Of a stretch of 6,672 nt of DNA, positions 1-6,652 are shown piece by piece. The position numbers were made by a program, and so were the translations under genes. The notes beneath the pieces are model-generated. The model saw only the letters and a list, made by a program, of their open reading frames with translations, ran no database searches and had not been told where the DNA came from. The stretch is taken from the NCBI GenBank assembly GCA_024688095.1, contig JAILEJ010000461.1, positions 1 through 6,672 of the forward strand. Reading direction: 5' to 3'. Position 1 is the stretch's first letter. Each line of letters opens with the position of its first letter. Origin of the DNA: Butyrivibrio sp. (GTDB lineage Bacteria > Bacillota > Clostridia > Lachnospirales > Lachnospiraceae).

Positions 1-815
1 CTCCCTGCATTAACCCAGTTAAAAAGCTCTATTCGGCGCTTTATTGGCATTGCATAACCTACAGGAAAAAGATTTGCAGGAGAAACGTGTACTATATTGG
101 CTCTGCTTTCTTCAAGCTTATCGATTCTGATATTACTTTCATCCGTTGGTATATATTGCCACTTAACATCATAGTTACTGGCTATTCTTTCAAATCTTTT
201 ATATCCGGGATCTGCGCTTGCAAAAATTGCATCTTTTTTCAAAAGTACCAGAAGTCTGTTATAGAGATATTCTGTTCCTGCTCCAATTATTATCTGTGAT
301 GGTGAAACCTTCATATTTCTTGACCTTAAAAGATCTTCTGCAATTGCTTTTCTAAGTTCAAATAAGCCTTTATATGGAACCGTCTGAAAAAGCAGGTCTC
401 CAGAAAGAGACAGTGATTCCCTCATATATTTGCTCCATACCGTGGTTGGGAAAAGATGAAGACTCACCCTGTTTGCTCTGAAATCTATAAGATAATCCGG
501 GTCTGCAAGTTCTTCGTCCTCCTCAATAAGCGGGCTTGCATTTTTTCTTGCTGTTACATAATTAAGAGCCTGCACAAAATATCCCTTTTTTTCCACAGAG
601 TAAATAAAACCCTCTGTAAGAAGAAGCATATAAGCATTCATAACGCTGTTAACACTTATTCCCAGATGGTCTGCAAGAGAACGCTTTCCCGGCAGCTTTT
701 CATTCGGCTTTAACCTGCCTTCAATAATATCCTCACGAATGCAGTCGTAAAGATATTAATATATAAACTTCTTTTCTCCATTAATTTTTCTATCATTTAA
801 ATCATATGTAATCAT
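1..815 (-). pseudogene. MocR/PdxR-type GntR-family regulator, 5' part, interrupted by an in-frame stop and cut by the window edge
   Basis: Reading the minus strand from ATG 815-813 gives a MocR-type regulator: an N-terminal GntR winged helix, then the start of a fold-type I aminotransferase-like domain. Codons 1-19 read MITYDLNDRKINGEKKFIY. Codon 20 is TAA (756-758). The same frame then stays open for 251 codons to the left edge. After the stop come YLYDCIREDIIEGRL and KLPGKRSLADHLGIS (helix-turn-helix, about codons 21-80), then SLHLFPTTVWSKYMR, VPYKGLFELRKAIAEDLLRS, IIIGAGTEYLYNRLL, ADPGYKRFERIA and NLFPVGYAMPIKRRIEL, all typical MocR landmarks. The PLP-lysine region lies beyond the window. 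AAGG (825-828) sits 9 nt before the ATG. The family usually activates a nearby gene in response to PLP or an amino compound, so the divergent SDR gene is a possible target (inference). The next in-frame ATG lies inside the winged helix, so a downstream restart would lose DNA binding. A single-base change from GAA or CAA, or a sequencing error, explains the stop. Confidence 0.85.
756..758 (-). other. Premature TAA stop at codon 20 of the MocR-type gene
   Basis: The plus-strand TTA is TAA in the regulator's frame, flanked by FIY upstream and YLYDCIRED downstream. Family members commonly have Glu or Gln just before the YLY of the first winged-helix helix. One substitution from GAA or CAA would create this stop. 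Both sides stay in the same frame, so this is a nonsense change and not a frameshift. Confidence 0.85.
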
Positions 816-849
816 AATCTGGTACCTTTTTTCTTTTGCAATCTGACAC

Positions 850-878
850 TTACAAAGATACCACATTCAAATTATTAT
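850..878 (+). promoter_or_regulatory. Candidate promoter for the rightward SDR gene
   Basis: TTACAA (850-855), a 17-bp spacer and TATTAT (873-878) form a weak -35/-10 pair pointing at the SDR gene. They would imply a leader of roughly 100 nt. The -10 element occupies the same bases as the regulator's extended -10 on the other strand, so the two promoters would compete. The -35 matches consensus at only about half its positions. A weaker alternative is TTGAAT (918-923) with no good -10. Confidence 0.25.
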
Positions 879-882
879 AACA
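874..882 (-). promoter_or_regulatory. Extended -10 promoter for the leftward MocR-type gene
   Basis: The minus strand reads TGTTATAAT: a perfect TATAAT hexamer (874-879) preceded by the TGn extension. No good TTGACA-like box lies 16-18 bp upstream, which is tolerated for extended -10 promoters of the vegetative sigma factor. The predicted start near 867 would give a leader of about 50 nt before the ATG at 815. The call rests on motif match and position only. Confidence 0.5.
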
Positions 883-974
883 ATCAGAAAGCAACAACAC
901 AGAGTTCTACAAATACTTTGAATCATAGATTTCATTCTCTAACAGTTTTACTAATTGAGGATGATAAAAAAGAA

Positions 975-980
975 AAGGAG
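975..980 (+). promoter_or_regulatory. Ribosome binding site of the SDR gene
   Basis: AAGGAG lies 8 nt before ATG 989. It is a near-ideal Shine-Dalgarno site and fixes the SDR start. Confidence 0.85.
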
Positions 981-988
981 AACTGAAT

Positions 989-1777
989 ATGAATTTAAAT
1001 TTAAAAGATAAAGTCGTTTTAATAACAGGTTCAACGGGTGGTGTTGGTGAGTCTCTCACAAGAGCATTTGCAGCTGAAGGAAGTAAGCTTGCAATCTCCT
1101 CAACTTCTCAGGAAAAGCTGGACAAATTCCTTCCAACACTTGATATTCCAAAGGAAAACCTTCTTACTTTTGTAGTAGATGTTACAAAAGAAGAACAGGT
1201 TGAAAACATGGTTAACCAGACAGTTGAACATTTCGGAAAGCTTGATGTCCTTGTTAATAATGCCGGATACGAAGGAAAATCTCTTCCACTTGATGAGCAG
1301 ACAACTGAAAATATTCAGAATGTATATAATGTAAACGTATTTGGCCCAATGTATGGAATGAAATATGCACTTCGCCACATGAAAGAAAGAAAAAGTGGTG
1401 CCATAGTTAATATTTCTTCTCAGGGTTCAATCGTTGGAGCAGCTACAATGTCCGCATATGTATCTTCAAAGCACGCTGTACATGGCATTTCAAAATGTGC
1501 AGCACTTGAAGTAGCAGAGCTTGGTATCCATATCAATTGCATTGGACCAGGACCTATCAACACACCTATGATGGACAAGCTTGAGAAACAGGCTCTTGGT
1601 GAAAATGTTTCAAAGGCAGACGCAATGGCTGTTTTTGCAGCTCCATACCCGGACAAGAGATACTGTGAGCCAGAAGAAGTTGCAGATCTTGCACTCTTCT
1701 TAGCTTCAGAAAAATCAAGTCACATAACAGGTTCGCTAGTAACTATGGATGGTGGTCAGGCAGCACTTGGAAGATAA
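989..1777 (+). CDS. Classical short-chain dehydrogenase/reductase (SDR, FabG-like)
   Basis: This complete 262-residue protein has the usual length for a classical SDR, a cytosolic NAD(P)-dependent oxidoreductase on a Rossmann fold. Visible motifs in order: the cofactor loop TGSTGGVG (13-20), DV at 64-65 (adenine contact), NNAG (90-93), Asn116, Ser144 in NISSQG, and the catalytic Tyr157 and Lys161 in YVSSK. The GPGPINTPM segment (186-194) and the C-terminal ITGSLVTMDGG (246-256) complete the core. The end of the second beta strand reads AISSTS and lacks the acidic residue typical of NAD-specific members, which leans toward NADP(H) (inference). The substrate cannot be assigned; FabG-like, sugar or polyol dehydrogenase activities are all possible. 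The gene is divergent from the broken MocR-type regulator, which may once have controlled it, and converges on the histidine kinase gene 25 bp away. Confidence 0.93.
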   Translation: MNLNLKDKVVLITGSTGGVGESLTRAFAAEGSKLAISSTSQEKLDKFLPTLDIPKENLLTFVVDVTKEEQVENMVNQTVEHFGKLDVLVNNAGYEGKSLPLDEQTTENIQNVYNVNVFGPMYGMKYALRHMKERKSGAIVNISSQGSIVGAATMSAYVSSKHAVHGISKCAALEVAELGIHINCIGPGPINTPMMDKLEKQALGENVSKADAMAVFAAPYPDKRYCEPEEVADLALFLASEKSSHITGSLVTMDGGQAALGR

Positions 1778-1802
1778 CACAGACTATAACATTTTTATCC
1801 CC

Positions 1803-3167
1803 CTATGCATTAAAAGTACAACAAAACGTACTTCCATTATTTGACTTGCTTTGAACTGAAATTTTACCATTGTGAAATTCGGTAATCCTTTTAACGAGCG
1901 ATAATCCAAGTCCTAAACCTTTAGAATTTCGTGATTTATCTGCCCGGTAAAATACATCAAAAATATGTGGAATGTCTTCTTTTGCAATACCAATTCCATC
2001 ATCTATTACTGAGAGGGTGATTTTTTCACCCTCTTTTTTTAATTCAACATAAACATGTCCATCTTCTCTTCCATAACGGATTGCATTCTGGATAAGATTA
2101 TTTACCATTAGTGAAAAAAGTTCTCTGTTAACTTCTCTCATTACATTTTCCTGAACCTTTGGAATGATCTCTATGTTTTTATCCGCTATAATTGAAAAAT
2201 CCTCACAAGAAGACATAACTATCTCGCTTACATTTTCAACTTCCATAGGATATTTTTCAGTACCCTGCTCCATTCTTGTAAACATCAAAAGAGCCTCTAT
2301 AAGACGTGACATCTTATAGCCCTGCTTTTGTATTGAAGATACCGCATCCTGAATTTCCTCTTTGGTCTGCGCATTTTCTATTGCATATTCGCACTGTGCA
2401 AGTATTACTGAAACGGGAGTTCTAAGTTCGTGAGAAGCACTTGATGTAAACTGCTTTTCTGCTTCAAAATTATCCTGAAGTGTATCAAACATGGAATTTA
2501 TATGAGCCGACAGTTTCGAGAGCTCATCACCATTATCTGTAAATTCGATTCTTTTTGTAAGATCACCACTTTGTCTTATCTCTTCTGTAGTCTCATCAAT
2601 TTTTTTGATAGGAAGTAAAAATCTTCCAGTAAGAAAATATCCTCCAAAGAAGGCCACTATAATTAGAAGCGGAATAAGAAGCGCAATTCCAACGTGATCC
2701 ATAAGTATACCACTTATGGATTCTTCCGCTCTTACTATACCTCTAACGTAATAATCTGTGCCATGATGTACATTTACTTTTACATCATAGTAATAATACA
2801 AAACTCCATTTATCTCTATTTTCTTAGGCTTATCTGCCTTTGAATATTCTTTATCATCAAGCTCATCATAGATAAAAAGTCCTGCCACTTCTTCGCCGTC
2901 TTCGTCATAAACCATGAGCTTTATATCTTCTCTAAGAAAATAGGTCTCACTAAGTTCACCTTCAGTAACACTTTCTCTTAAACCTTTATCCTCTTCAAGA
3001 AGTGCTGCCTCTTCTGATACCACTTCCACAAGCTGATTCTTTATATCTTCGCTATAGTAAGACATATATATAGAAATTGCCGCTCCAAAAAATGCTGTTG
3101 TTATAAGTACCAAAAACAGCGTAAACCAGAGTGATATTCTAAGTTTTAATGACAATTTCTTTTTCAT
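1803..3167 (-). CDS. Membrane sensor histidine kinase of a two-component system
   Basis: This 454-residue orthodox sensor kinase autophosphorylates and passes the phosphate to the adjacent response regulator. The N-terminus has a transmembrane helix (about 11-33), then an extracytoplasmic sensor region of about 120 residues (34-155) rich in Asp and Glu, and a second helix (about 156-178). A HAMP linker follows (about 178-232), then a HisKA domain with phospho-acceptor His246 in SASHELRTP. The HATPase domain has the N box NNLIQNAIRYG (Asn361), the G1 box DDGIGI (389-394), the F-box region HIFDVFYRADKSR (401-413) and the G2 box KGLGLGLSL (416-424). All catalytic motifs are intact. The ATG overlaps the regulator's stop as ATGA (4 bp) and lacks a strong ribosome site, so it is probably translationally coupled. 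It is last in the five-gene leftward operon. The ligand is unknown; the acidic ectodomain could respond to cations or cationic peptides, which is speculative. Confidence 0.95.
   Translation of the reverse strand: MKKKLSLKLRISLWFTLFLVLITTAFFGAAISIYMSYYSEDIKNQLVEVVSEEAALLEEDKGLRESVTEGELSETYFLREDIKLMVYDEDGEEVAGLFIYDELDDKEYSKADKPKKIEINGVLYYYYDVKVNVHHGTDYYVRGIVRAEESISGILMDHVGIALLIPLLIIVAFFGGYFLTGRFLLPIKKIDETTEEIRQSGDLTKRIEFTDNGDELSKLSAHINSMFDTLQDNFEAEKQFTSSASHELRTPVSVILAQCEYAIENAQTKEEIQDAVSSIQKQGYKMSRLIEALLMFTRMEQGTEKYPMEVENVSEIVMSSCEDFSIIADKNIEIIPKVQENVMREVNRELFSLMVNNLIQNAIRYGREDGHVYVELKKEGEKITLSVIDDGIGIAKEDIPHIFDVFYRADKSRNSKGLGLGLSLVKRITEFHNGKISVQSKSNNGSTFCCTFNA
1812..1835 (-). terminator. Weak hairpin at the 3' end of the histidine kinase gene, possible terminator
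   Basis: On the minus strand AAGTAC (1833-1828) pairs with GTACTT (1819-1814) across an 8-nt loop. Two possible G-U pairs extend the stem, and a short T-rich stretch (TTTTAA) follows. It lies inside the last codons of the kinase gene, before its stop. The stem is short and GC-poor, so termination here is uncertain. No stronger terminator is visible in the 25-bp gap between the convergent genes. Confidence 0.2.
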
Positions 3168-3841
3168 AACGATTCTACTTTCATGGTGTATCCGATTCCC
3201 CTGACCGTGTGAATGAGCTTATTTTTGTAGTCTCCATCAACCTTTTTTCTCACATAATTCATATAAACATCAACTATGTTTTCTCCGCCCTCATAGTCAT
3301 ATCCCCAGACATGACTTAATATCTTCTCCCTACTAAGAATTCTATTCTTATTAAGAAGAAGATATTCTAATAATCCATACTCTTTTCCTGTAAGGCGAAT
3401 TTCTTTTTCGCCTCTTTTTACAATATGACTTTCCATATTAAGAGTGAGATCAGAAAGTTCAAGATGCGATGATGTATTTCCAGCTGCCGTTCTTGTAACA
3501 GCCATAATTCTTGCAATAAGTTCATCAAAGGAAAAAGGCTTAACAACATAATCATTTGCCCCAAGATTAAGTCCCTTAACCTTGTCAGAGATAGTATCCT
3601 TAGCAGTAAGGAAGATGACAGGTGTACTGTTACCTTCTTCTCTAAGCTTGGAAAGAGCTGTTATCCCGTCCATGACCGGCATCATAATATCCATAATCAC
3701 AACGTCATAGTCAGCATAACTCATCCTGTCCAGAGCTTCCTCGCCGTCAAAGCAGTTATCGACTGTAAAGCCTTCTGCCTTCATTTTTTTTACTATAATT
3801 TCATTTAAATCTTCATCGTCTTCAGCTATTAATATATTCAT
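3164..3841 (-). CDS. OmpR/PhoB-family response regulator
   Basis: This 225-residue cytoplasmic transcription factor is the partner of the downstream kinase. The receiver domain (1-118) shows the acidic pair Asp8-Asp9 in AEDDED, phospho-acceptor Asp51 in VVIMDIMMP, the switch Thr79 in FLTAKD and Lys101 in VVKPFSFDEL. The C-terminal OmpR-type winged helix (about 127-222) contains LTGKEYGLLEYLLLNK, then VDVYMNYVRKKV as the recognition-helix region, and the final hairpin HTVRGIGYTMK. All key residues are present. AAGGA (3849-3853) lies 7 nt before the ATG. It starts 15 bp after the small membrane protein gene and overlaps the kinase gene by 4 bp. Its targets are unknown; control of its own operon is a reasonable guess, but the operon promoter is outside the window. 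Confidence 0.96.
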   Translation of the reverse strand: MNILIAEDDEDLNEIIVKKMKAEGFTVDNCFDGEEALDRMSYADYDVVIMDIMMPVMDGITALSKLREEGNSTPVIFLTAKDTISDKVKGLNLGANDYVVKPFSFDELIARIMAVTRTAAGNTSSHLELSDLTLNMESHIVKRGEKEIRLTGKEYGLLEYLLLNKNRILSREKILSHVWGYDYEGGENIVDVYMNYVRKKVDGDYKNKLIHTVRGIGYTMKVESL

Positions 3842-3856
3842 ATGAGCTTCCTTAAT

Positions 3857-4285
3857 TCAAGCTGTCTGCGATGTTTCTTCCTCAGTCCTTTCCTTGTGAA
3901 AAAAATATGTGAAAACCGCAGCAACAGCCAGTACTCCACCTGCTATAGGATATACAGCAGTCAGTTTGTTGGTAGTTCCATATATTTCTATTACGCCTTT
4001 AAAAAGAGATCCCACAGTCAATGTTGCGACTGCCATATTCCAGATTGAAATGGTAATTTCTCCCGGGATTCTCATCCTGTCAGAGCGCCTTATTATTACG
4101 ATATATGGCAGTATTGCAAGCACAAGAGGAATTGCAAATGCATATATCATATAAAAAGAATAAACTTCGTGACTAAATTTTTCATAAATTAATCCAAAGA
4201 TTGTGCAAAAAATTGTAAATAAAATCTGGCCAAAAAGACTATCTTTTAATCTTTTTATTTTTTCATCCGATGTATACAATATCAT
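3857..4285 (-). CDS. Small four-helix integral membrane protein, unknown function
   Basis: I do not recognise a family. The 142-residue product has a short charged N-terminus (SDEKIKRLKD), four likely transmembrane segments at about 17-35, 43-65, 77-101 and 108-129, and a charged C-terminal tail (HKERTEEETSQTA). The loop between helices 2 and 3 is basic (RRSDRMR, 66-72), which under the positive-inside rule places that loop and both termini in the cytoplasm. No catalytic motif is visible. The gene overlaps the end of the glycosidase gene by 23 bp, with a purine-rich ribosome site (AGGAAAGAGAGG) just before its ATG, and lies 15 bp before the response regulator gene. Possible roles are accessory subunit of the glycan pathway, lipid-linked substrate handling, or a membrane partner of the kinase. 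These rest on position alone. Good coding structure and tight packing make it a real gene. Confidence 0.85.
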   Translation of the reverse strand: MILYTSDEKIKRLKDSLFGQILFTIFCTIFGLIYEKFSHEVYSFYMIYAFAIPLVLAILPYIVIIRRSDRMRIPGEITISIWNMAVATLTVGSLFKGVIEIYGTTNKLTAVYPIAGGVLAVAAVFTYFFHKERTEEETSQTA

Positions 4286-5618
4286 TTACCTCTCTTTCCT
4301 TTATGGAATTTCCTGTTGTAGTAGGATTATTGATAAGTGTTCCGTTAAATACCATTGTTGATGAACCTCCACCATCAAGATTGTAGGCAGTTGTTGCTCC
4401 AAGACTATCCATAAACTCAGCAAGCTGATAGAGTGAAAGTCCTTCGCTTTCATCTGTTCTTCCGTCTGAAACAACTATCAGATAATGAAGATCGTCTACT
4501 ATTCCAATTGCTGTTCTTGGATTACTGGCTCTGGCTTTTCCAACCTCATCATCTTCTGAAACTGTAACTGTACCTTCTTCAATTAGCGATGGGCCAAATG
4601 AAAATGCCTGCCATACGCCCTTATCTATCAATTCCTGAGCTGTATATTCATCCGGGCTTACAACCTCCATACTTCCGTCTGCATAGATGCATAAAACGTC
4701 ATTCGTTCCTGCTTCGTCTCTGTATATGATTCCGTTTCTGATTACATATCCACTCTCCTGTGAGCCATAGTTATCACCATTTATTGCAAGAACTGCATTA
4801 TTGTCACTTGCCATAGAAGAAACAGTTTCTGTAACATTTTTTCCATAAGAGTCATCTGCAAAGGCAGTCTTTATATATTCCACAGAACTGAGTGTCACAT
4901 CTGCAACATAAACCTGAGTGTCTTCATATGTATATTCTGTAATTGTTATCCGGGCATCTTCATTATCATATGTTCCGATCACGCTTCCACTTGTAAGCTC
5001 TGATGATGTCGATGCACTTGTTGATTCATCATCTAATGATTCTGTTTGAGATGATGAGTCGCTATCTGATGAACCTGTTTCTGTTTTATTGTCGGATGAG
5101 TCTGTTGTTGTTTTATTTTCAGATGAGTCTGCCTGGGCTGTTGTATCAGAATTTGATGTATCACCTTTTTTTGCACCAGGCTTTGAAGAACCACTGCTTT
5201 CAGAATCAGAACTGCTTCCCGGCTTACCATGTTTTCCTGACTTTTTTGCTGAACCAGGCCCATGAGACTCTGAATCTTTTGAACTATCAGGATCTGCTTC
5301 GTCATTGTTGTCATCTGTATCATCAGAATCTTCTTCGTCATTGTCTTTCACTTTAGTATCTTCGTTTTCTGCATTGTCAGACTCTTCATCATCAGACTCT
5401 TCTGTATCATTAGTTATTGTCGTAGTCTCTCCATTCAAAGTAACTGTCGCATCTGCTTCAGAAAGTGTATTAACTGTTTCTTCTCCAAAAAGGGATGAAT
5501 TCATTGCACTTGTATCTGTCTCGTATACGCTTGAAAGAACAAAAGTGTTAAGTCCCATATATACTGTAAATGAAGTAAGAACAAGCATATAAACAATGGT
5601 AAATTTATGCTTTTTCAT
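4263..5618 (-). CDS. Membrane-anchored phosphodiester glycosidase (NAGPA/DUF2233 domain) with acidic Ser/Asp linker
   Basis: This 451-residue protein has three parts. Residues 1-32 hold a short basic N-terminus and one hydrophobic helix (about 7-30), a signal anchor placing the rest outside the cell. Residues about 58-208 are a low-complexity linker dominated by Ser, Asp, Glu and Thr, with two Lys/Gly patches near 123-133 and 146-152. Residues about 212-451 form a NAGPA (DUF2233) domain with landmarks AINGDNYG (278-285), YVIRNGIIY (291-299), AFSFGPSLIEEG (338-349), NPRTAIGI (366-373), LIVVSDGR (380-387) and NLDGGGSSTM (413-422), the family signature. The founding member removes GlcNAc from a GlcNAc-phosphodiester; bacterial members are thought to act on surface sugar-phosphate bonds, and the substrate here is unknown. 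AAAGGA (5630-5635) is 11 nt before the ATG. The gene overlaps the upstream glycosyltransferase gene by 14 bp and the next gene by 23 bp. Confidence 0.92.
   Translation of the reverse strand: MKKHKFTIVYMLVLTSFTVYMGLNTFVLSSVYETDTSAMNSSLFGEETVNTLSEADATVTLNGETTTITNDTEESDDEESDNAENEDTKVKDNDEEDSDDTDDNNDEADPDSSKDSESHGPGSAKKSGKHGKPGSSSDSESSGSSKPGAKKGDTSNSDTTAQADSSENKTTTDSSDNKTETGSSDSDSSSQTESLDDESTSASTSSELTSGSVIGTYDNEDARITITEYTYEDTQVYVADVTLSSVEYIKTAFADDSYGKNVTETVSSMASDNNAVLAINGDNYGSQESGYVIRNGIIYRDEAGTNDVLCIYADGSMEVVSPDEYTAQELIDKGVWQAFSFGPSLIEEGTVTVSEDDEVGKARASNPRTAIGIVDDLHYLIVVSDGRTDESEGLSLYQLAEFMDSLGATTAYNLDGGGSSTMVFNGTLINNPTTTGNSIKEREVNDIVYIG
4995..5447 (-). other. Low-complexity acidic Ser/Asp-rich linker coding region
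   Basis: This stretch codes residues about 58-208 of the glycosidase. It is almost only Ser, Asp, Glu, Thr, Asn, Lys and Gly, with runs such as EESDDEESDNAENED and SSDSESSGSS. It resembles disordered wall-spanning stalks of surface proteins. The skewed codons keep several other frames open on both strands, which creates long spurious ORFs here. Confidence 0.85.
5076..5129 (-). repeat. Imperfect 27-bp tandem repeat (two units) inside the linker
   Basis: Two adjacent nine-residue units, DSSENKTTT and DSSDNKTET (residues 164-181), are followed by a degenerate third, GSSDSDSSS. The DNA repeats in step with the 27-bp unit. This suggests local duplication, and such stalks may change length between strains. 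Confidence 0.6.
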
Positions 5619-6645
5619 AATTTCTTATTTCCTTTCTGAAAATAAATCTGTGCTGAATTGTATAGCTTATTATGAACATGAAAAGTTCTGTAATTATTTT
5701 TGCAATATAACTATTCATTCCATAGGCCGTGAGCAGGCTTAGTATATAAGTGTTACCCACTAATATGAAAACGGCAAGAATCATATATCCAACTGCTGAT
5801 TTCCAAAATGATGTTTTTGCTTCAAACACTATCTTCTTATTAAAAGTATAGTTAAAGGATGCGCTAAATAATCTTGCTACGATATTTGATAACAGCAGCT
5901 GTCCTGATGCCATGAAAAACATACAATACAGGCCGTAATCTATAAGGAAGCTAAGGAATGATGACGCTGAAAACTTAAGGATTTCCTTATATATTTTCCA
6001 GGAGTCCTTCACTGTATCAAAATGTGAAGACTTATTTCCCTCAAGGTAAATAGTTTCAATCTTTACTTCTCTAATCTTGCGCTTCTCTTTTGCAAAAAAC
6101 ATAAGTACATTCATCTCGTATTCGTATCTATCTCCTTTTATTTTAAGAAGTCTCGGGAGCACACTCTGTGAAAAAGCTCTAAGACCTGTCTGCGTATCGC
6201 TAACCTTAACACCGCTAAAAATCTTATAAACAAATCTTGTAACAGTATTTCCAAACTTGCTTCTAAGTGGCACATCTTTATCAAATTGCCTGCTTCCAAG
6301 AACAAGGCTGTCCGGATATTTTCCAGCTTCTTCGCAAACCCTTAATATATCTTTTACACTGTGCTGTCCATCAGCATCTGCAGTAACTACAACATACGGT
6401 CCGTTAAAATTATTCCTTATGAAGTAGAGTCCAGTCTTTAAAGCAACTCCTTTCCCTATATTCATAGGATGATATAAAACTGTTGCAATTCCTGAGCAGG
6501 ATTTAAATATTGAATCACATTCCTTTGAACTGCCATCATTTACTATTACAACCTCAAAATCATTTTTTCTAAGTTCCAAAACAAGTTTTATAAGTGAAAA
6601 ATCCGGTTCATAAGCCGGTATAAGTGCTATCTTTTTTATCTGCAT
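5605..6645 (-). CDS. Bifunctional GT2 glycosyltransferase-GtrA membrane protein
   Basis: This 346-residue protein joins a GT2 polyprenyl-phosphate sugar transferase (GtrB/DPM1-like) to a GtrA-type membrane domain. The N-terminal domain (about 1-215) shows ALIPAYEPD (7-15), VIVNDGSS (33-40), NIGKGVALKTG (62-72), the metal-binding DxD motif in TADADGQH (Asp90, Asp92), VLGSRQFD (115-122) and SDTQTGLRAF (149-158). The GtrA domain (about 223-336) has four hydrophobic segments and the conserved FNYTFNKKIVF (264-274). The usual role is to move a sugar from a nucleotide donor to undecaprenyl phosphate, with the GtrA part aiding transfer across the membrane; donor and final acceptor are unknown. I chose ATG 6645 because GGAGGT lies 7 nt before it. 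The upstream ATG at 6660 would add five residues, overlap that ribosome site and leave none of its own. It is the first fully visible gene of the leftward operon and overlaps the glycosidase gene by 14 bp. Confidence 0.94.
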   Translation of the reverse strand: MQIKKIALIPAYEPDFSLIKLVLELRKNDFEVVIVNDGSSKECDSIFKSCSGIATVLYHPMNIGKGVALKTGLYFIRNNFNGPYVVVTADADGQHSVKDILRVCEEAGKYPDSLVLGSRQFDKDVPLRSKFGNTVTRFVYKIFSGVKVSDTQTGLRAFSQSVLPRLLKIKGDRYEYEMNVLMFFAKEKRKIREVKIETIYLEGNKSSHFDTVKDSWKIYKEILKFSASSFLSFLIDYGLYCMFFMASGQLLLSNIVARLFSASFNYTFNKKIVFEAKTSFWKSAVGYMILAVFILVGNTYILSLLTAYGMNSYIAKIITELFMFIISYTIQHRFIFRKEIRNYEKA

Positions 6646-6652
6646 ATGTAAT

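Noticed and set aside
87..713. Two plus-strand open frames (87-299 and 456-713) under the broken regulator
   Set aside because: They are rich in Cys, Phe and Ile without any recognisable motif, while the minus strand carries a continuous MocR-like sequence.
741..770. A frameshift, rather than a nonsense change, at the start of the MocR-type gene
   Set aside because: The N-terminal codons and the winged-helix codons are in the same frame on both sides of the TAA, so no indel is needed.
1100..1656. Two minus-strand open frames opposite the SDR gene
   Set aside because: The SDR frame has full catalytic motifs over the same bases. The antisense readings show no domain or ribosome site.
3842..4154. 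Plus-strand open frames over the small membrane protein gene
   Set aside because: They lie antisense to a well-packed operon gene with a good ribosome site. No coding signature was seen.
5033..5341. Second minus-strand frame of 102 codons inside the linker
   Set aside because: It is an out-of-frame reading of the same repetitive stretch. It is rich in Gln, Lys and Thr and lacks its own initiation signal. The NAGPA frame continues through it.
5003..5356. Open frame of 117 codons on the plus strand opposite the linker
   Set aside because: It is a by-product of the low-complexity Ser/Asp codons on the other strand. It is rich in Leu and His, has no ribosome site and no family features.
4995..5447. 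CRISPR array or minisatellite suggested by the repetitive look
   Set aside because: There are no conserved direct repeats with unique spacers. The repetition is codon-level low complexity within a coding frame.
5305..5592. Ser-rich plus-strand open frame that looks like a surface protein
   Set aside because: The Ser runs are the reverse complement of Asp/Glu codons of the linker. No start context was seen.
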